A DNA stretch of 64,000 nucleotides from Eutypella sp. D-1. Its lineage: Eukaryota > Ascomycota > Sordariomycetes > Xylariales > Diatrypaceae. Both the position numbers and the translations under genes were made by a program. The notes beneath the pieces were generated by a model. That model ran no database searches. It was not told the DNA's origin and saw only the letters and a program-made list of their open reading frames with translations. Shown here piece by piece: positions 55,420-64,000 of the stretch. The DNA lies in NCBI GenBank assembly GCA_023313575.1, contig JAJTTP010000009.1, forward strand, positions 1 to 64,000. Direction: 5' to 3'. The first letter of the stretch is position 1. Each line of letters starts with the position of its first letter.

Positions 55420-57260
55420 ATGAACGCCACCAAGAGGAAGTTCAACTCTCTACTCCAGGGTCTCGGCTCACGATCACCTGCATCGTCTCCTCGGCCTTCT
55501 TCCGAACAAGAAGATCCAACCCGCGCTTCTCTCGACAACAACGGCGACAGTCTCTCAAACTCGAACTCGCATTCCCATCTCGCCCTTTCATCGTCACCCT
55601 CCTTCAGCCGTACTACAGCCGTGTCACCGAGAGGCCCTACCATCACAGCCGTTGGTGCTGCCGCAACCTCCTCCTCCTCTTCAGCGCCGTTCGATAGCGA
55701 TCCGGGAAAACGACGGCGCCTCGGTGTCTTGGCGTCAACGACGGGGAATTCGACCTCGACCTCGACCCTGAAAGCATCCTCCTCCAACGTTACTTTACTG
55801 AACAAAGGGAGATGGGCAACAACAACAGCAACAACAACAGCTCGAGGTCCCGATGCTCCCGAGCCCAAGTTCTGCCCCGGCGATCGTGATCAGCTCATTC
55901 GTCGTCTGGCAACCTTCCAAGAACTGACGGAATGGACACCCAAACCTGACAAGGTCAACGAGATCGAGTGGGCCAAGCGAGGATGGGCCTGTCAGGGGAA
56001 GGAACGTGTGCGCTGTACGCTTTGTAACAAGGAGCTGGTGGTGCAGACGAACACGAAGAAGGATGGCGATGGCAAGGAGGGCGGTGGCTCCCCCGTGTCG
56101 ATATCTGTCGCTGTCAACTCTGAGGTGCAAGAGGCGCTGGTCAACAGGTTCGCCGAACTCATCGTCGAGGGTCATCAGGAGGATTGTCTGTGGAGGAGGC
56201 GGGCATGTGATGGTAAGCAGCAGCAGCAACATGAGCAGCAATATGGTCTGATATATCCCATATCAGCCATATGACTAGACTACCAAGTACTGACAAAAAG
56301 AGCAAAGATACATTACTACGTCTACCACTGGCGAATCCCCAAGATGCTCTCGCCTCTCTCCGAGAACGCTACGACGATCTATCCACTCGACCATCTTTTC
56401 TCCCTTATCTCTTCAACCTCCGTCTACCCGACCATCTCGACCTGCAGGCCGTAAAGTCGCAACTCCCCACCGATTTCTTCAGCCGTCCCCCGCCACCACC
56501 CCTGCCCGCCGGCTCGGCGAATACGAACGCGACGACACCCAACGATGTCGCCCTTGCTCTCGCCCTCACCGGGTGGCAAGGCCTAACCAACCCGCGCATC
56601 GGCCCCGTCCCCAACTCGGCCTCGTGCGCCACCTGCTTGCGCCGTCTAGGCCTCTGGATGTTCAAGAGCAAGGAAGTCGACGAGGCCAGCGACCAGGTCA
56701 TTGTCCCGGCTCCCATGGATCACCTCGACCCTGTGCGCGAGCATCGCTTCTTCTGCCCCTGGCGAAACCCCGCCGCCCAGCGGAACCCGGCCTCCAAATC
56801 CAAGGAGGCCATCGCCGGCTGGGAGGTCCTGGCCCAGACCCTCCGGAACACCGCCTATCTCCGGGCGCAGTCCGAAAAGAGCAATAGTCGGCCGAGGCCA
56901 CTGCATCGTCCGACGGCCTCAACCCCCGTCACGCCGTCGAAAGGGTTAAGTGCTGCCACTGCGAACAGAGAAGACGGGGAGTCCATGGCTGCTGCTGCTA
57001 CTACCACTCCGGATGGGGCGGATGACGAGGAAGATCCCGCTGCCAGGGAGGCCAAGGACAAGGAACGCTGGGCGCGGCTGAGGAGAGTCAAGAGTCTGTT
57101 CGATACGAAGAACAGCAAGAAGCTACGGCGCACCCTTAGCCGTCCCTCCAGCATCGCCCCTTCGAGTCGCCCCACCACGGCCCATGGCGCGGAGGGCGCT
57201 GCTGTGAATCCTGCTAATAGTGTAGGCGGAGTCGCGGCGGGCGCGGCAAGCCCTGCGTAA
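55420..57260 (+). CDS. C3HC zinc-finger protein (NIPA/Rsm1-like)
   Basis: Two exons, 55420-56212 and 56308-57260, give 581 residues. A long Ser/Thr-rich disordered N-terminus (to about 150) is followed by the C3HC domain. Its motifs are CPGDRDQLIRRLATF, WAKRGWACQGKERVRCTLC (zinc cysteines) and the histidine/cysteine in GHQEDCLWRRR. Splicing to DTLLRLPLANP continues the domain. A second zinc-finger (Rsm1, PF08600) has CATCLRRLGLWMF and EHRFFCPWRN. The C-terminus is low-complexity with an acidic stretch (DGADDEEDPAAREAKDKERW). Relatives include vertebrate NIPA (an F-box-type SCF subunit) and fission yeast Rsm1 (mRNA export). A nuclear role is probable; the exact one is unknown. Confidence 0.9.
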
Positions 57261-59824
57261 GCTCCAGGATTGCGTCTGCCTGTTCGATTGGAGTTTTCTT
57301 TTTTTGGCGCGGTCTGCCTATGTTACATGCTACGTTTGTGGTTTATCTATGGTCATTGTATCTAATCTTAGCGATATTACTGAATAGCGATCGATTATTT
57401 TTGTGTTTGTGCCTAGCCATTTCGCCACCCCCTTCTCCATCTCAGCTCTCTCAAAAATAGGAATACGGATGCTGCATTCATCCAGTGTACCTGGATTCAA
57501 TTCAAGCTGATGGTATTCATTCTGCGCAGTCAAGTCGGGCGTGGCGCTCCCAGCAGCAGCAATGTTGAAGGCGCGCGGTCCATTCCATTCCTAGTAGTAG
57601 CGCCATCACATCTCACCTTTAGCCAGGCGTTTTCCTCTTTGTCCCGATAGATGTGGTTCTCTACATAACTACACGAAGGGACACACGGGCGATCCTTCCT
57701 TCCTTTCTTCCCCCCCCCCCCCGCTGCCAGCTCAGACCGAGATATGATCAATCAATATGGCGCGCCACGCGAAAACGCGCGCGATTCAGCCGTGCACTGA
57801 AATGAAACATAGACTAAACTGAGGGAGGAACCTTTAAACGATACTCTACGTATGTAAGTTTACATTTCCCAATCCCAGTGTGTTTCCCGACTTTCGGAGT
57901 GAATCCGTGGTAGGGTTCTGGATTTCGATCTCTTTCATTGCCTAGCTAGTAAGTATCAGGGTTTATAGCAGGTAGATAGATGTAGACCGAAATGCACAAT
58001 GCGGTATCCCATCACAGACCTGGCCGCTCGGCTGACTAGCTGACTGGCTGACTGGCTGACTAGTTCGCTGGGAGTCGAATAGGACGTCATACTTCATATG
58101 TGTCACCAGCATGATGCGCGCGGCCGGCGTGAGGAGTGGTTCCCGTTCCCTAGGCAGGTAGGTAGGTCTTTATCTCCCTATACGTAGGGCCCTTGTCTAC
58201 GCGGATATAACTCACTCACATCTCCTATCTTCTAAGCGTCTAGACCCTATTTGACTTTACTACTACTAACTAACAAAGTAATGGATAGGTTCTATCGATT
58301 TCGAGAAGCCCCAAGCTGCTTGTAGATCCGTGTGCTCTTTCGAGATTGTTCTTATCATGGGGTGCCATGGTGTCATGTCAGCCTTCGCGCGCATTGTGCG
58401 TAGTGAATTTGCTGTTGCTATTACCAACCCCATCCGCACCCCCTGATCAACTCCATATAGTAGAAGCACATATGTAGTCGAACACCAATCAGAACCATCC
58501 CCCGCCTAAATACGCCACTCGGGTAGCGGTGCAGCTAGCAACCAGCTAACCGGCACGCTTCCCACCCCTGGCCTACCAAGCCTACATAATATGGAGAAAA
58601 TGCGTCTTTTGTGCGTTTTTTTGTGATCGTCCCGGACCGGGGAAGTTGGGTCCTTCCCATCCCAATCCAATCCAATCCAATCCGGCTGCCGGGAACCGGC
58701 CTCCTCTTTCGCCGCGCTTCTGATTCGTCGGATGTCTTATATAGCCTATATGACGGGAATATCTAATATAGCATAACCACCTGAACAACCCCATAATGAA
58801 TAGATTAAACCTGACAGGTCTCTACTCGTTTTCTTCCGGAAGAAGCAAAAAAGAAAGAGTAGAGTAGATTTCGCTTTGATTGGTGCCGCGCCGCCTCGTC
58901 TATTTTAACTGGTGTCCTCCTCCGTATGACTGTACGATCATCTTAGGGGGAAAAGAAAGAAAACGTGCCGTCGAGAGGCTGTCAAATTTAGTCATAGATA
59001 GCGTAACTTGGGTATTGCGACTGGTCCCTTGTGACTGCTCGCATACGCTACCCAGGCACTCCCGTTGCCACATTGGCTAATGGGGATCCAAGTTAGGACA
59101 GTACCTGAGAGGTAGTTATCCCCTTTTCTCCTTGATGCATCCACGGATGGCAAAAGCGGGCTTAGAAAGCAAGTAGGTAGAAACCACACATGGGAAATAG
59201 GGAGCGAGGTGGGGACCTCCCCGCCCCCCCGGATCGAGGCCGCCGCCCAGTTCCTTCCGTTGACCGGAATATGGGCCCGGCTCAGCTTCCCCCCTAATGC
59301 TGTGCAGTGTGGCATTGGCACTTCGACCTGTATTCGGACATGCCACATGTTCCTTCTGCCTTGAGTAATGGGGTATGACATGAGATCGAACTACCTATAG
59401 ATAGATGGTGTGCAATGAAGGGGCCAAACAAACTCCCATATAGCTAAGTATCTTCAGCCACGCACAAAACACGCATGGATGACAAACCTATCTGTCTTGA
59501 TACTAGTACGTTGTGGAAGTGAATAACCATACCTCTACTTAAGTGTCTAGTCGTCCCTTGCCCCCCCTTGACCCTTCCTTATGAATTGTCCTATTGTGCT
59601 ACCTTACCTACCAAAGTCTACAAACATCAAACAGCAAACACCTAGCAATCAAAAGATTGCCACTGCAGGTGCAACTACCACCAACCTTCACCGGAATTGC
59701 TCCTATCGGAAGATTTATCTATAGGACGACCCAAAGCCTAATCGTAACAACACTAAGCTCAACCTCATAAACTTATACCCATCGATCACTTATACATCGC
59801 CTCGTGTCTTCGCCGCCAGTCATA
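57261..59824. repeat. Long intergenic region with simple repeats
   Basis: No gene in 2.5 kb. Present are a poly-C run at 57709-57722, an octamer tandem CTGACTRG repeated about five times at 58030-58064, and CCAAT repeats (AATCC)n at 58662-58682. The stretch presumably contains the Ccc2-like gene promoter. Tandem CCTACCTTACCTACC-like sequence lies near 59600. Confidence 0.5.
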
Positions 59825-62800
59825 ATGGAGAAGGACGTGTCATGGGAGAGCACTCCGGCACAAACTCCGCCTGAACGTTCCGCTCTATCACCCATACCGG
59901 GACGCTCCTCACCCGAGTCGCCATGGACACCGTCTTGGAAGGCCTCTCTCGCGGTCCGCGGCATGACGTGTGGCTCTTGCGTCAACACCATAACACAGAA
60001 CCTAGAGAGAAATAACAGCGGATGGAAGGTCAACGTCAACCTGCTGGCCAACGAGGCCACGGTCATCTACCACGGTCTGAAGGAAGACGCAGATCGCGTG
60101 GTCGAAGCGATCGAGGATCTGGGTTACGAGGCGGTCCTCGACCAAGTAGTAAGGGCTGACGCGAACCACGACGAACTAACGGAAGGAGATAGAACGGTCG
60201 AGATCGCCGTCGACGGGTTCCGCTGCGATTACTGCCCCACGCGCGTGGTTCAGGTACTGGGGACCGACTTCAAGGAGAAGGTGGAGATTCTTGCCTCACC
60301 GAGCATGACGGTGCCGGTGGTCAAGATCAGATACGCCCCTGAGGCTCCGGATTTCACTATACGGCACATACTCCGTGCCATCGAGCGCTCCGATCCAGAC
60401 TTCACAGCACGTATTTACCACCCACCCACACTCGAAGAGCGGGCGAAACACATAGCCAGGCGCCATCAGAGGGATCTTCTCCTCCGCGTCATCGTGACGG
60501 CCATCCTAACGATCCCCACGTTTATCGTCGGTATTATCTACATGACTTCGGTCCCGGACGACAATCCCGGGAAAATGTGGCTCATGGAGCCATGGAAAGT
60601 GGGCATCGGGCGCGCTCAGTTTATTCTCCTCGCCCTGGCGACGCCGGTATTCTTTTGGCCTGCTAGCATCTTCCACCGGCGCGCCATCAGGGAAATCGTG
60701 GTGATGTGGAGGCCCTCCAGCACTGTCCCACTGACCCAGCGACTCTATAGATTCGGTAGCATGGACCTCCTCGTGTCGCTGGGCACGGGAATCGCCTATC
60801 TCTCGTCCTGCGCGCAGATGATCGCCGCCGCAGTCGATAAGCCGCGCGTCGTTGACCAGGCGAGCTTCTACTTCGACGCCGTGGTTTTCCTGACACTTTT
60901 CTTGCTCCTCGGCAGGCTCCTCGAGACATACAGCAAGTCCAGGGCAGGCGATGCCGTGGCATCACTGGCGAAACTCCGTCCAACCACTGCTATCCTCGTT
61001 GAGACTGATCAGGGGGGGCAGACGAAAGACACGACCATTCCCGTTGACCATCTCGAGCTTAACGACCACGTCCGTATACCACACGGGACTTCCCCTGCAT
61101 GCGACGGCTTTATCATCCAGGGACGGACCCAGTTCGACGAATCGAGCCTCACGGGCGAGTCACGCCCGATTGCCAAAATGGAGGGAGATCCCGTCTACGC
61201 AGGCACCGTCAACAGCGGCGCCCCCGTCGTGATCACGATCACCGGCGCCGCCGGTCGCTCCATGCTCGACAACATCGTCAGGATCGTCCGGGAAGGCCAG
61301 GCCACGCGTGCACCTGTGGAGCGGGTCGCCGACGTGCTAACCTCGTACTTTGTTCCTGCCATTACGCTCATCGCTGTCATCACATGGGTCGTCTGGCTTA
61401 TCATCGGCACGACCGGCACTGCCCCGGGTCACTTCCTCGAAGGCGAAACATCTGGTAGTTGGGTGGCATTCTCGCTGCGGTTCGCCATCGCTGTCTTCGT
61501 CGTGGCTTGTCCCTGCGGTCTCGCACTCGCTGCACCTACGGCGATCGTCGTCGGGAGCGGCCTCGCCGCTCGACACGGGATTCTGGTCAAGGGTGGCGGG
61601 GAGGCCTTTGAAAAGGCTAGTCATGTAGATTGCGTCGTGTTCGACAAAACGGGCACGCTTACCGTAGGCGGCGAGCCAAAGATCACCGACTCTATGCTGG
61701 AAATAGAAGGGACGGCGCGCAAGGTGGAGCGCAGCGCACTCCTCGCTGCCGTGCGGGCCGCCGAAGAAGCTAGCAGCCACCCCATCGCGAGAGCCATAGT
61801 CTCGTTTTGCCAATCCGAACTCGAAGCCTCTTCCAGTCAACCACAGGTCTCCATCTCCAGCGCAGAAGAGCTCCCAGGGAGAGGGATTAAGGCCACAGCG
61901 CTATGCACGCCACAGACATTTGACATTGCCGTCGGAAATGAGGCGTTCATGACCGACCTGTGGGTCGAGATCCCCGCAGAGGTCACCGCGACGCTGCAAG
62001 AGTGGAAGATCGAGGCGAAATCTATCGCGCTCGTCGCTATTCAAACTCGCACCGACAGCCCAGAGGGAGACGCACCGTCACTACCTCAGGGCCGCTGGGT
62101 CCTTACCGCAGCGCTCTCAATCTCAGATCCTATCCGTCCAGAGACGCCGGCTGTCATCCGCACGTTGCGAGAAGGAGGCATAGACGTGTGGATGCTGTCG
62201 GGAGACAATACCACCACGGCACGGGCCGTCGCAAGCCAGGTCGGTATCCCGGCGTCGAACGTAATCGCAGAAGTGCTGCCGACGCAGAAACACGAGCGCA
62301 TCGCCTGGTTACAGGCTACATTGAAAGTAGGCCCAGACACACATCAGCGTCGCGCCGGTCGGCGTGTATTCCGCCGACGAAGTGCGGGGTCGCCAGAGCA
62401 ACAACTCGAAGAAGGCAGGATGGAAGGAGGGCAAGCAGAGGTGTCAGCCGAAGGCGTCATGGTAGCGGATGAGCAGATTAAACAACGCGCCACCATCGCC
62501 ATGGTAGGCGACGGCATAAACGACGCAGCGGCGCTCAACACAGCGGATGTCGGCGTCGCCGTCGGCAGCGGCAGCGACGTGGCGATCGCTAGCGCGGGGT
62601 TCGTCCTGATCTCCGGGAGCCTAGGCAGCCTGGTAACACTCCTCGACCTGAGCAGGGCCGTGCTGCGACGCATCAAGTTCAACTTCGGCTGGGCGCTTTC
62701 ATACAATATCGTAGCGATCCCGCTCGCCGCGGGGTGTTTCTACCCCATCGTCGTGGGCGGCGGCGGCCATGGCGACGATGGCGGACAGCATAAGGAGACG

Positions 62801-62932
62801 CGCATTAGACTGGAGCCTGAGTGGGCGGGTCTCGCTATGGCAGCGAGCTCGATCAGTGTTGTGCTGAGTAGCTTAGCGCTGAGATCGAATTGGTGGGGGG
62901 TTGGGTTTAGGCCTAGAAAGGTTGTCGGATGA
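59825..62932 (+). CDS. CCC2: Copper-transporting P1B-type ATPase (Ccc2-like)
   Basis: A single exon of 1,035 residues. The frame is open to a GTG at 59804, but ATG 59825 gives MEKDVSWEST. The first heavy-metal-associated domain has GMTCGSC (residues about 46-52), and a second degenerate one has FRCDYC. Membrane helices flank VVACPCGLAL (the CPC metal site), LTGES (actuator), DKTGTLTVGG (phosphorylated aspartate), SSHPIARA (nucleotide-binding HP) and GDGINDAAALN (hinge). All catalytic motifs are intact, so it should pump Cu(I) into the late Golgi for multicopper oxidases. An insert of about 50 residues (about 834-884; basic then acidic, SPEQQLEEGRMEGG) precedes the hinge motif and is absent from typical Ccc2. 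Confidence 0.93.
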   Translation: MEKDVSWESTPAQTPPERSALSPIPGRSSPESPWTPSWKASLAVRGMTCGSCVNTITQNLERNNSGWKVNVNLLANEATVIYHGLKEDADRVVEAIEDLGYEAVLDQVVRADANHDELTEGDRTVEIAVDGFRCDYCPTRVVQVLGTDFKEKVEILASPSMTVPVVKIRYAPEAPDFTIRHILRAIERSDPDFTARIYHPPTLEERAKHIARRHQRDLLLRVIVTAILTIPTFIVGIIYMTSVPDDNPGKMWLMEPWKVGIGRAQFILLALATPVFFWPASIFHRRAIREIVVMWRPSSTVPLTQRLYRFGSMDLLVSLGTGIAYLSSCAQMIAAAVDKPRVVDQASFYFDAVVFLTLFLLLGRLLETYSKSRAGDAVASLAKLRPTTAILVETDQGGQTKDTTIPVDHLELNDHVRIPHGTSPACDGFIIQGRTQFDESSLTGESRPIAKMEGDPVYAGTVNSGAPVVITITGAAGRSMLDNIVRIVREGQATRAPVERVADVLTSYFVPAITLIAVITWVVWLIIGTTGTAPGHFLEGETSGSWVAFSLRFAIAVFVVACPCGLALAAPTAIVVGSGLAARHGILVKGGGEAFEKASHVDCVVFDKTGTLTVGGEPKITDSMLEIEGTARKVERSALLAAVRAAEEASSHPIARAIVSFCQSELEASSSQPQVSISSAEELPGRGIKATALCTPQTFDIAVGNEAFMTDLWVEIPAEVTATLQEWKIEAKSIALVAIQTRTDSPEGDAPSLPQGRWVLTAALSISDPIRPETPAVIRTLREGGIDVWMLSGDNTTTARAVASQVGIPASNVIAEVLPTQKHERIAWLQATLKVGPDTHQRRAGRRVFRRRSAGSPEQQLEEGRMEGGQAEVSAEGVMVADEQIKQRATIAMVGDGINDAAALNTADVGVAVGSGSDVAIASAGFVLISGSLGSLVTLLDLSRAVLRRIKFNFGWALSYNIVAIPLAAGCFYPIVVGGGGHGDDGGQHKETRIRLEPEWAGLAMAASSISVVLSSLALRSNWWGVGFRPRKVVG

Positions 62933-63652
62933 GCGGTTTTGAAACGCAGTTAGCTAACTGGTAGATGGATGATTTAAGACTAGGTAGATATGGAATGAGC
63001 GTCATCGTCGTTGTTCCCTCTATAATACACTATACACAGCGTAATGTTTTGCAGGGAGAGTTATTGAAAAACTGTGGATTGTAAAGGTAACCAGGCGTGT
63101 TCTGCATGGATTGCAAGAGCAGAAGGAATCTGTTCTTCGCTTGATTACCCTGCTTGAGAAATAGTTGCGAGTGGGTAGTGTAGTGGGAGTGGCGATATAT
63201 CTGACGCCAATGCCCAAACCTTCTATGTGCAGGGTGGTTAATTAATGATATTTCCCTACCACCGAGCGGGCCTTACCCCGAATGAAATCCAGAGGTACGA
63301 GTGCATCAAGTATGTAGGAATGATGATGTTGTATCGTCAAAGGGCCAGTGGTGCGATTGCAAAGCATACACCCAGCCACAGTGTCTATCCATACCCCACT
63401 CTCCAAGCGCTAAGTCCACTAACCCCTATCTTTTTCACTGTGGACTGTTCACCTACGCCTTGATATTTCTGGTAAATAAGCTTACTACCTGCAGCTCTAG
63501 GCCTTGGGAAAGGAGCCATATGTAAGTTGCCTACGTTACTCATGGAATTTTCTTTCTTGAAACGGAAATGTCAGGTGGACTATGAACTCGCAATCGGCGT
63601 CCTTATTCCATGATCATATAGAGAAATACCTTAGATAATAGCTAGTTCACGG
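62933..63652. other. Intergenic between convergent genes
   Basis: About 720 bp between the copper ATPase stop and the stop of the partial gene at the right edge. No gene was recognised. Likely 3' flanks. Confidence 0.45.
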
Positions 63653-64000
63653 TCATCCATACGCAGCCCCTTTGCGCGGTTCAAACGTACTCTCGGGAGG
63701 GCCGAACCGTAGTATCTGCTTCGACTCCCCGGAGACTTCACCATACCGCAGCAAATTAGGCCCAGCCACTTTAACAATCCCAGCTGCATCGGCATTGGAG
63801 TTCGCCCCATCAAGTTGCGGCGACCCGAACGCTTTAGCTATCTCTATGGGGCTGAAAGACATCGCCCTGCCGAGCACCCAGAACCCAGAGAACAGGGGCA
63901 AGACTACGACGGCACAGACGACCATCGCGCCCGCAGCACCTAACAGGTACCAGTAGTTGGACTCGTAGACCTGGATCGTCTGCACCTGGCTCATCTGGAC
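63653..64000 (-). CDS. C-terminal part of a membrane protein (cut by the window edge)
   Basis: The minus-strand frame runs from beyond 64000 to a stop at 63653. It reads YESNYWYLLGAAGAMVVCAVVVLPLFSGFWVLGR, a tryptophan/tyrosine-rich pre-membrane segment and one transmembrane helix, then FSPIEIAKAFGSPQL and a soluble tail ending in RKGAAYG. This resembles the end of multi-pass fungal membrane proteins of unknown function. The start lies outside the window, so ATG 63994 is not taken as the true start. Confidence 0.6.
   Translation of the reverse strand, partial: VQMSQVQTIQVYESNYWYLLGAAGAMVVCAVVVLPLFSGFWVLGRAMSFSPIEIAKAFGSPQLDGANSNADAAGIVKVAGPNLLRYGEVSGESKQILRFGPPESTFEPRKGAAYG

Noticed and set aside
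61960..62472. Plus-strand 170-codon frame within the copper ATPase
   Set aside because: Arginine-rich product in a shifted frame of a gene with intact catalytic motifs. A shadow of the high-GC coding sequence.
1..64000. CRISPR arrays, operons, riboswitches
   Set aside because: Spliced genes and fungal families show a eukaryotic nuclear genome. No regularly spaced repeat-spacer structure was seen.

Overview
The window is nuclear DNA of a filamentous ascomycete (Pezizomycotina, most likely a Sordariomycete; no closer placement is attempted). The reasons are short GT-AG introns of about 48-130 bp in most genes, fungal families (Zn2Cys6 factors, siderophore transporter, Kar5, NIPA/Rsm1-like protein, Ccc2-type copper pump), AT-rich DNA showing the RIP mutation signature, and fragments of polyketide synthases. 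Exon structures below were assembled by hand from splice signals, reading phase and family resemblance; none was tested against transcripts.

Layout. (1) 0.8-4.7 kb: a short-chain dehydrogenase diverging from a complete Zn2Cys6 transcription factor with a 15-codon first exon. (2) 5111-11380: one complete Copia-type LTR retrotransposon on the minus strand, with 207-bp LTRs, TGTTGG/CCAACA ends and a perfect CATTC target duplication. Its interior is destroyed by RIP but its LTRs are almost clean. It stops 180 bp upstream of an intact FAD-linked oxidase. (3) 13.9-27.4 kb: an accessory block of plant-cell-wall enzymes: rhamnogalacturonan lyase (PL11), feruloyl esterase (CE1), GH43 and GH51 arabinan-type glycosidases, with a small transcription-factor-like gene and an extended SDR reductase among them. 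Together they would cleave the rhamnogalacturonan I backbone, remove arabinose side chains and remove ferulate from arabinose. (4) Two separate relics of highly reducing polyketide synthases lie in or next to this block (20.9-21.5 kb and 27.8-29.7 kb), followed by a siderophore-iron transporter. (5) 33-48 kb: gene-poor, decayed sequence with a solo-LTR candidate, a frameshifted HeLo/kinase-like pseudogene and a retrotransposon gag relic, interspersed with an FAD amine-oxidase-like enzyme, an NmrA-like protein and a small secreted protein. (6) 48.4-64 kb: conserved housekeeping genes: Kar5-like karyogamy protein, mitochondrial ribosomal protein uL6m, Hal2/Met22 nucleotidase, C3HC zinc-finger protein, Ccc2-like copper ATPase, and the end of an unidentified membrane protein.

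The contrast between the conserved right end and the TE- and relic-rich left two thirds suggests an accessory region joined to a syntenic core. The most interesting points are the candidate rhamnogalacturonan I utilisation cluster with a PL11 lyase (a mainly bacterial family), the two dead polyketide synthase remnants inside it, and the sharp RIP boundary of the Copia element.
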